Shown here in pieces: positions 58,254-64,000 of a DNA stretch of 64,000 nucleotides. The stretch lies in NCBI GenBank assembly GCA_016717705.1, contig JADKFD010000004.1:65001-129000 (forward strand). The letters are read 5' to 3'. The stretch's first letter is position 1; every line of letters starts with the position of its first letter. Below the pieces are notes generated by a model. The model saw only the letters and a program-made list of their open reading frames with translations, made no database searches and had not been told where the DNA came from. This DNA comes from Rhodanobacteraceae bacterium. GTDB lineage: Bacteria > Pseudomonadota > Gammaproteobacteria > Xanthomonadales > SZUA-5. A program made the translations under genes and the position numbers.

Positions 58254-58440
58254 CGCTCCGCGACATTCGGAAAGCTCCTGCCCGCGTTGGATGAGGTTGG
58301 TCCCGCTCACCGCATCCAACGCGCGCTTGCGGCTATCGAACAGCGGTTGCGCAGCGCTCGAAAATGACCAGAATAGGTTTTGGCGTGGTCGACCGTTCGC
58401 GTCGATCTTTCAAGTTCGACAGACTGCCAGGGGTAACAAC
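58254..58440. other. Intergenic region upstream of the serine hydrolase gene
   Basis: A 187-bp gap with no supported gene. It should contain the promoter for the following gene; aggggtaacaac directly before the ATG at 58441 is its ribosome binding region. Confidence 0.35.
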
Positions 58441-59859
58441 ATGAAACGTCAAGCCGGTGTGGCGTGTTGTGCCTTGCTGTTGGCTTTTGCGGCCGACGCA
58501 CAGCAGATGTTCGTCGACAATTTCGAGAGCGGCATTGCGCCGCAGTTTCCGCTGGTGGGCGGCGTTTTTCAGCTGCCGCCGGGGCCGGCGACGACCCAGC
58601 TCAACTGGGTGCTGGCGGAACTCGCCGCGGGCGAGACCACCACGATCGATGAGATCAACGCACACTTCGATGCCGCCTGGCTGGCGCAAAACAACGCAGC
58701 CCAGACGCAGACTTTCATCAACTCGGTGCGCACCAGTTACCCCAACGCGAGCGTGACCGATGTCGTTACGTTTACGCCACACCGTCTGGTGCTGGTGATC
58801 GACTCGCCGGGCAGCCCACCGCCGTCGGGGTACATGGTATTTGGCACGCGCTACGCCGCAGGCCAGAAAATCGTCCAGTTTGGCGTCAGCGGATATGGCG
58901 GATCGGTGCAGTTTCCGGCCGACCAGAGCCTGACGCTGACTCAGGCCGCCGACAAGTTCACCACGCTTTCGGCGCTGCCCAGTTTGATGGTGGGACGCAT
59001 CGGCGCCAATGGCAGCTGCTCGGTGACGGTTGATCGCGGCGCCAGCACCGTGCGCGCGACTGGATCGGTGTTCAAGCTGTGGGTGCTGGGTGGGGCCGCG
59101 CGCGCCGTGGTCGATGGAACGCTGAGCGAATTCGATACCTTGCCGCTGGTGGCGTCCGAACTGGCCCAGGGGGGCGTGATCAATTCCGAGCCGCTTGGAA
59201 CCCTGTTTCCGGTCAAGGATCTGGCCACGCTGATGCTGGGGATCAGCGACAACACCGCGACCGATCTGCTGCACGAGCGCGTCGGGCGCACGCTGATGAA
59301 CCAGATGCCGGCGGCTTTTGGTATGGCACAGCCTACGCTGCTGACGCCGTTTCTCGGGATCAACGAGCAGTTCCACTTGTTCTATTCGTTCCCGTTGGTG
59401 GATTCGCAAAGTTATATCGCTGGCGACGATGCCTTCCAGAACAACTTCCTCAACACGCGCATCGTGCCGTTGGGGCCGGTCACCACCACCCCGTTCTTCC
59501 ATTCATCGCTGCTGGTCGATGGGAGCTGGCGCGCCAGTCCACTGGATATCTGCGCAGCGTTTTCCGCGCTGCGGCGTCTGCCGCGCGGCTCCGAGGCCAT
59601 GCGCATGGCCGATCGCGCCTTGAGCGCCAGCGCGGCCCAGCCGGATGTGCGCGGCGATTGGGACCGGGTCTGGTACAAGGGCGGCAGCCTTTCCAGCGGA
59701 GCCGGATTCCATGTGCTGGTGCACGCGTGGTTGCTGGAAGACGCGGGTCAGGACCCCTATGTCGTGGTTGCGATGTCCAACTCCAACACCGGCGGCATCG
59801 ATCAGTTCAACGTGCAATCGGTGACCGGCAGGATTCTCGAGCTGTTGTCGCAGCTCTAG
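58441..59859 (+). CDS. Secreted serine hydrolase with class A beta-lactamase-like motifs
   Basis: A 472-residue exported protein, signal peptide 1-20 (ending AADA). The segment DNFES after it is common in secreted proteins of this order. An N-terminal domain (about 50-180) precedes a beta-lactamase fold: SVFK (Ser209-x-x-Lys212), SDN (269-271, in GISDNTATDLL) and KGGS (in VWYKGGSLSS, about 416-419). These match the class A triad of motifs with KGGS in place of KTG. It may be a lactamase, a DD-peptidase-like enzyme or an esterase; beta-lactam resistance cannot be claimed. Confidence 0.78.
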   Translation: MKRQAGVACCALLLAFAADAQQMFVDNFESGIAPQFPLVGGVFQLPPGPATTQLNWVLAELAAGETTTIDEINAHFDAAWLAQNNAAQTQTFINSVRTSYPNASVTDVVTFTPHRLVLVIDSPGSPPPSGYMVFGTRYAAGQKIVQFGVSGYGGSVQFPADQSLTLTQAADKFTTLSALPSLMVGRIGANGSCSVTVDRGASTVRATGSVFKLWVLGGAARAVVDGTLSEFDTLPLVASELAQGGVINSEPLGTLFPVKDLATLMLGISDNTATDLLHERVGRTLMNQMPAAFGMAQPTLLTPFLGINEQFHLFYSFPLVDSQSYIAGDDAFQNNFLNTRIVPLGPVTTTPFFHSSLLVDGSWRASPLDICAAFSALRRLPRGSEAMRMADRALSASAAQPDVRGDWDRVWYKGGSLSSGAGFHVLVHAWLLEDAGQDPYVVVAMSNSNTGGIDQFNVQSVTGRILELLSQL

Positions 59860-60091
59860 CAGCCTGTCGGACGCGCACCCGGCCTGCGAAGTGCGTCGCC
59901 GCGGCTCCGGTAGCGCGGCCACGGCGCGCGGGGTGCTCGGGTGAGCGACGGGCTTGTTCGCGCCGACGGCCGCGGGGGCTCGCGGCAATCCCGGCCGGGA
60001 GCGCGTAAAGACATCCAGGCCTGCCGGCATTGCCTCTTGCCGGATCGACTCGCTACAGTCCGCGGCTGCACCCTGCGCCCCGGACCTGTGC

Positions 60092-61864
60092 GTGCCTTTC
60101 GAAATCCCCAACTACACGCTGCTCAGCAAGCTCGGCGAAGGCGCGATGGCCGAGGTCTGGCTGGGCGAGCACAAGCGCAATGGGCGCAAGGCGGCGATCA
60201 AGGTGCTCAAGCCTTCGGCGCTGGCTGACGGCGACGCCGAGAAGCTGTTTCTGCGCGAGGGCCAGGTGCTGGCGGGTTTCGATCACCCGAATATCGTCAA
60301 GATCTACGACAACGATCGCGTCGGCGACCTTGCCTATCTGGTGATGGAACATCTGTCGGGCGGCACGCTGCTGGAGCGCATGCAGCGCGCGCCGATCAGC
60401 ATCGGCGAGGCGCTGGGATTGGTGGCGCAGATCGCCGGCGGACTGGAGGCGGCGCACCGGCAGCAGGTGATCCATCGCGATCTCAAACCCGCCAACATCA
60501 TGCTGCGCGACGAAACCACGCCGGTGCTGACCGATTTTGGCGCCTCGCGACTGCTCGATCGCAGCACCATCTACGGCCGCGACGGCATGATCGTCGGCAC
60601 GCCGATCTACATGAGCCCGGAACAGGTTCAGGGCCAGACCTTGAGCGGCAGCAGCGATCTGTATGCGCTGGGCATCCTGTTCTTCGAGTTGCTGACCGGC
60701 GATCGGCCATTCCCCGGGGTCAGTTTTCCGGAGATTGCCGCGCAGCACCTGTACGCGCCGATTCCGCAGCTGCCGGCGCCCATCGCCATGCTGCAGCCGG
60801 TGCTGGAGCGCCTGCTGGCGAAGAAACCCGAGGAGCGTTATCCCAGCGCACAGGCTTTTGTCGACGATCTGCGCGCGGTATTCATCCACGACGAGGCGCT
60901 GCGACTGCAGGTCGGGTATGCCGGCACCAGCATGGCCTGGTCGAGTCAACTGCGCGCGCTCGGCTTTGTGCTCGATCGGGAACAGAAGGTCGAGGTCCGC
61001 CGCGCGCAGGGCGAGTATCTGCGCGAGCAGGATGCTGCGACCAAGCTTGCGACGGCGCAGGCGCCCACGCCCACGCCGGCGGCTGGTGCCCACCGTTCGC
61101 CGGCCGCAACGGCGCCGGTCGAGCCCCTGGTGCAGGCGCCTGCGCGGTCGCCGCTGGCGTTGATCGCCGCGCTCGCGCTGGCTGCCGTGCTCGGCGGCGG
61201 CTGGTGGTGGAGTCAGCGCGAACCCCTGGCGGCAGACCCGGGCAGAGCCGAGTCAGGCAGCGGCGCGACGCCGGCCAGTCCGCCGTTCGTGATGCCGGCA
61301 CCCGACACACCGACGACAGCGGGCACCAGCGTTGACGCTACAGGGCCGATCGTCACCGGGTCGCCGGATAAGACGGAAGCCGTTGCCTCAGCGGCAAGCT
61401 CCGCAGCAGAAACTGCCGCCGCCATGGCCGAGGCCGAGCGCGCCGTCGCCGCTCTGGAACTGCGCAATCGCTACATTGCCGCCGACCTGGACAGCGTGCG
61501 CGACCACAAGACCGGATTGCTCTGGGCCGCCAGCGACAACGGCGCCGACATCGACTGGCTCGACGCGGGCAAATACTGTGCGAGCCTGGGGGCCGGCTGG
61601 CAGTTGCCGTCGCTACCGGACTTGATGAGCCTTTACGACGAGACCGGGACATTCACGCGCAACTGCGGCGAATCGATCTGCAAGGTCACGCCAGCGATAA
61701 CAGTGACCGCCGGATACCACTGGTCGCGCATTCCGGCCGAGGAATCGCGCGCCTGGGTGGTCGACTTCGCCAACGGCGCACGGCAGTCGATGGCGGTGAT
61801 CAATCCTTTCTTCATCCGCGCGCTTTGTGTGCGCGGGGAAACGGCTGAGCGGCCGAAGGACTAG
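60092..61864 (+). CDS. Membrane-anchored Ser/Thr protein kinase with C-terminal DUF1566-like domain
   Basis: A 590-residue Hanks-type kinase. It has GEGAMAEV (15-22), Lys37, HRDLKPAN (128-135), DFG (148-150) and SPEQ (175-178); the catalytic set is intact. A membrane segment (about 353-373) is followed by a Pro/Ala/Ser linker and a DUF1566/Lcl-type domain (about 465-590, DHKTGLLWA, WQLPSLPDLMSLYD). A GTG at 60092 is the start best supported by homology. The next gene is a membrane protein 20 nt away. The extracytoplasmic domain probably senses a ligand. Confidence 0.88.
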   Translation: MPFEIPNYTLLSKLGEGAMAEVWLGEHKRNGRKAAIKVLKPSALADGDAEKLFLREGQVLAGFDHPNIVKIYDNDRVGDLAYLVMEHLSGGTLLERMQRAPISIGEALGLVAQIAGGLEAAHRQQVIHRDLKPANIMLRDETTPVLTDFGASRLLDRSTIYGRDGMIVGTPIYMSPEQVQGQTLSGSSDLYALGILFFELLTGDRPFPGVSFPEIAAQHLYAPIPQLPAPIAMLQPVLERLLAKKPEERYPSAQAFVDDLRAVFIHDEALRLQVGYAGTSMAWSSQLRALGFVLDREQKVEVRRAQGEYLREQDAATKLATAQAPTPTPAAGAHRSPAATAPVEPLVQAPARSPLALIAALALAAVLGGGWWWSQREPLAADPGRAESGSGATPASPPFVMPAPDTPTTAGTSVDATGPIVTGSPDKTEAVASAASSAAETAAAMAEAERAVAALELRNRYIAADLDSVRDHKTGLLWAASDNGADIDWLDAGKYCASLGAGWQLPSLPDLMSLYDETGTFTRNCGESICKVTPAITVTAGYHWSRIPAEESRAWVVDFANGARQSMAVINPFFIRALCVRGETAERPKD

Positions 61865-61883
61865 TGTTCTGGTGAATCGGCCC

Positions 61884-62726
61884 ATGCGGACCCTGGGTGC
61901 CTGGTTGATTGCCTTCGGCGGAGGCGGGCTGGTCTGTGGACTGGCGCTGTTCCTGATGGCGGTGCAGTCCAGCGATCGCGCCGACAGCGGCGCCGGGCAT
62001 GTGATCGGTGGCATCTTCTGGCTGGCCAGCATATTCCTGCTGATTCCGGCGCTGCTGCTCGGCGTGGCCTTGCGTTACGGCGGTCAATGGCTGCGGCGCA
62101 ATCCATTCAAAGGCAAGTCTGCCCTGCTGCTGGTGATTGCGGGGGTCGGCGCCGGCTTCGTCGTGGTGATTCGCGTCGGCTTTCTGATCCACGACCAAAC
62201 GCCGCCGCGCGAGCTGTCCGACGGCCTGGTGGCCGGCGCTGCGGCGCTGCTGGTGTACCTGATGGTGGCCGCGATCGTGCACTGGTGGCCGCGCAAGCCC
62301 GCCGCCCGGACCGCTTCGGCGCTGCCGCAAGCGGCGGTCGCGACCGCGGTTGCCGTCAAGGGCCCGTTCGAAACCGCCAACCCGACGCCCCTGCCGCGGC
62401 CGCTGCCGCCGCGCGCGTGGGTGAATCCGCGCACCCTGGCCAGTTGCGTGCACCTGGTGCCGCTGGAACAGGCGATGGCCGGCGATGGCATCACGATGCG
62501 GGTCAGCCGCCCGCTGTTCGTCAGCGCGAACTGCCGCATCAGCCAGCCGCATTTGATCGACGAGTTTGGCGCCGACATCGCGGCGATGTACGACGAGCGC
62601 CACGAAATCGACCGTTCCTACCTCGACCCGAAGACCGCTTTTTTCCATTGCGCCGCATGTACATCGACGCTGATGGTGGTGCATCCGGAAGAAGCGCGCG
62701 ACGCGACGCCGTGGTTTCCGGCGTAG
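61884..62726 (+). CDS. Membrane protein encoded after the Ser/Thr kinase
   Basis: A 280-residue protein with four membrane segments (about 5-27, 42-64, 75-97, 113-135) and a cytoplasmic or periplasmic C-terminal half (about 140-280) rich in Pro then globular, ending with a Cys pair (FHCAACTSTL). It starts 20 nt after the kinase stop; a GTG at 61872 is an alternative start. The spacing suggests co-transcription with the kinase. No family is recognised. Confidence 0.75.
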   Translation: MRTLGAWLIAFGGGGLVCGLALFLMAVQSSDRADSGAGHVIGGIFWLASIFLLIPALLLGVALRYGGQWLRRNPFKGKSALLLVIAGVGAGFVVVIRVGFLIHDQTPPRELSDGLVAGAAALLVYLMVAAIVHWWPRKPAARTASALPQAAVATAVAVKGPFETANPTPLPRPLPPRAWVNPRTLASCVHLVPLEQAMAGDGITMRVSRPLFVSANCRISQPHLIDEFGADIAAMYDERHEIDRSYLDPKTAFFHCAACTSTLMVVHPEEARDATPWFPA

Positions 62727-62757
62727 GCGCGGTCGTGTAGGCCCCACAGCGAGGGAC

Positions 62758-62881
62758 GCAGGTCACGTTGCCCGTGCAGCGGGCTACGTGACAAGCGGGC
62801 GAGAGCCGTCATGTAGACCGAAAGACACGGCCAGCGGACGCGTCGTCGCGTGGCCAAGCCGCGGCCCGGCGTGACCTGCTG
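62758..62881. repeat. Palindromic repeat, family D, copy 4 (expanded)
   Basis: The outer arms caggtcacgttg and cgtgacctgctg flank gcccgtgcagcgggctacgt, a changed middle and gtggccaagccgcggcc. It is longer and more diverged than the other copies. It lies between the membrane-protein gene and hemG. Confidence 0.7.
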
Positions 62882-62960
62882 GCACAATCGGGTTTTCCGC
62901 GCGCCGGAGCCGCGCTGCCCAAAGCCCCGCCGCCGCCACTGACGCATCAAAGTAGCCACC

Positions 62961-63488
62961 ATGTCGCGCATCTGCATCGTCTATTCAACAACCGACGGCC
63001 ACACGCTGGAGATCTGCCCGCGCATCCAGCAGGTCCTCGAACATGAGGCGCATTGGATCGAACTGATGGCCATCGAGCAAGCGTCGGGCATCGACTGGAC
63101 GCGCTGCGACAAGATCGTGATCGGCGCGCGCATCCGCTATGGCAAGCATCATCCCGATGTACGGGCTTTCATCGACCGCCACCTGGAACGCCTGCAGCAG
63201 CGTCCGAGCGCCTTCTTCAGCGTCAACGTGGTCGCGCGCAAGCCGGGGAAGGACACGGTGGCGGGGAATCCCTACCTGCAGAAATTCCTGAAAACGATCC
63301 TCTGGAAGCCGACCGAACTGGCGGTGTTCGCCGGCAAGATCGACTACCGCAGGTACGGAATGGTCGATCGCCTGATGATTCGCTTCATCATGTGGTTGAC
63401 CAAGGGTCCCACCCAGCCCGACGCCTGCGTCGACTTCACCGACTGGCAGGCGGTCGCGGACTTTGCCGGGCGAGTCGCACGGATGTAG
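62961..63488 (+). CDS. hemG: Menaquinone-dependent protoporphyrinogen IX dehydrogenase
   Basis: A 175-residue flavodoxin-like enzyme that oxidises protoporphyrinogen IX to protoporphyrin IX in haem synthesis. The FMN loop is YSTTDGHTLEIC (8-19), then VIGARIRYGKHHPDV and the HemG-specific insert SVNVVARKPGKDTVAGNPYL. The length fits HemG (about 180 residues). The start ATG at 62961 is unambiguous. Confidence 0.95.
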   Translation: MSRICIVYSTTDGHTLEICPRIQQVLEHEAHWIELMAIEQASGIDWTRCDKIVIGARIRYGKHHPDVRAFIDRHLERLQQRPSAFFSVNVVARKPGKDTVAGNPYLQKFLKTILWKPTELAVFAGKIDYRRYGMVDRLMIRFIMWLTKGPTQPDACVDFTDWQAVADFAGRVARM

Positions 63489-63500
63489 TGCGGGTCAGGC

Positions 63501-64000
63501 CTAGCCGCCAACCGCGGCAATCCAGCGCTGCAGTTCCACCGGATCGATCAGATCACGACTGCTGTCGTTGACCAGGGCCGCCTGCGCGGCGCGGGCGCGC
63601 TCCAGGGCCCGCGGGTCGTGTGCGTCGATCTGTCGGCGTGCGCGCGCTTCCAGGAACAGCACGGTGGCGAGGCCCAGGCTGCCGTCGGCCGAGCTCTCGA
63701 TCAGCGCGCGCAGGCTTTCGGCCTGTCGGCGCGCGCTGTCGAAATGGCCGCGATCGAACTCGATCAGCGCCAACCCGAGCTGCGGCATCAGGCCGTCGCC
63801 TGCCGGGTCGTCGGAGTGCTCGAAAATCGCCAGCGCCCGTTGCCAGGCCTGAACTGCGGCCTCGGTCTGGCCCAGTCGATACAGGCACTTGCCGATGTTG
63901 TACTGCGATTGCGCCAGTTGCGGATCATCCGCCGCCAGAGCGCCGGCGCGGCGCGCGGCGACGTCGCGGTGCATGCTCAGCGCCTCGTCGAAGCGCGTCT
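63501..64000 (-). CDS. TPR-repeat protein, C-terminal part (start beyond the window)
   Basis: The frame is open to the end of the window, so the N-terminus lies outside. At least two tetratricopeptide repeats are visible (QSQYNIGKCLYRLGQTEAAV, QAWQRALAIFEHS; MPQLGLALIEFDRGHFDSAR). Large kinase-TPR fusions are common in this order and could be what begins beyond 64000, but only the TPR tail is seen. It is convergent with hemG. Confidence 0.75.
   Translation of the reverse strand, partial: TRFDEALSMHRDVAARRAGALAADDPQLAQSQYNIGKCLYRLGQTEAAVQAWQRALAIFEHSDDPAGDGLMPQLGLALIEFDRGHFDSARRQAESLRALIESSADGSLGLATVLFLEARARRQIDAHDPRALERARAAQAALVNDSSRDLIDPVELQRWIAAVGG

Overview
The window is GC-rich (about two thirds G+C by eye) and almost fully coding. 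It begins inside a 23S rRNA gene, followed by 5S, and carries about 57 protein genes, a few of them broken. The gene content points to a gammaproteobacterium, most likely Lysobacterales (Xanthomonadales): EF-P with Lys34 beside epmB, the mtaD-ubiG-mupP order, a FimX-like c-di-GMP receptor, PilH, GluQRS, DarP/YjgA, HemG, YicC, RecQ and an EnvZ/OmpR-type pair. The genus cannot be read from the sequence.

Layout. 1-2.8 kb: 3' part of an rrn operon and its terminator. 3.0-10.3 kb: a MacAB-like/ADOP efflux operon behind a near-consensus sigma54 promoter (adaptor, ATPase, two FtsX-type permeases, ATPase remnant); it looks partly decayed. 10.4-17.7 kb: phaR, phaB, gluQRS, htpX, the FimX-like protein, epmB and efp. 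17.7-23.8 kb: overlapping mtaD-ubiG-mupP-synthase-like genes, a GNAT/PLD-like fusion, an acuI-type reductase and pilH. 23.9-26.5 kb: a DnaJ-like co-chaperone, Hsp20 with a heat-shock promoter, and TatD. 26.6-36.6 kb: YadGH-type ABC exporter, CopD-like protein, WYL regulator, MoxR ATPase, a Gly/Ala-rich secreted protein, Spy-like protein, OmpR/EnvZ-like pair, a 53-residue Cys-motif protein and darP. 36.7-40.8 kb: a regulated five-gene operon (membrane protein, XRE regulator, alpha/beta hydrolase, NatAB-like ABC exporter) behind three related 16-bp elements. 40.9-53.5 kb: rsgA, type-2 ferredoxin-NADP reductase, an M48-like protein without its zinc motif, thioesterase, lipoprotein, VOC protein, cysS, a kinase with a double-receiver regulator, a lipase, a NUDIX hydrolase and an unusual helicase-C-only protein. 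53.9-64 kb: recQ, MFS exporter, yicC, a class-A beta-lactamase-like serine hydrolase, a Ser/Thr kinase with a DUF1566-like C-terminus plus a membrane partner, hemG and the end of a TPR protein.

Intergenic gaps are filled by at least eight unrelated families of long palindromic, REPIN-like elements. Several supply the stop codon of the neighbouring gene. Single-base frameshifts next to homopolymers occur in three genes (near 10.2, 38.9 and 40.8 kb), and a larger deletion lies near 5.27 kb. These are either real decay or assembly indels. The points most worth following up are the 36.7-40.8 kb operon with its triple operator, the helicase-C-only protein at 51.5-53.5 kb and the M48-like protein that lost HExxH at 43.7 kb.
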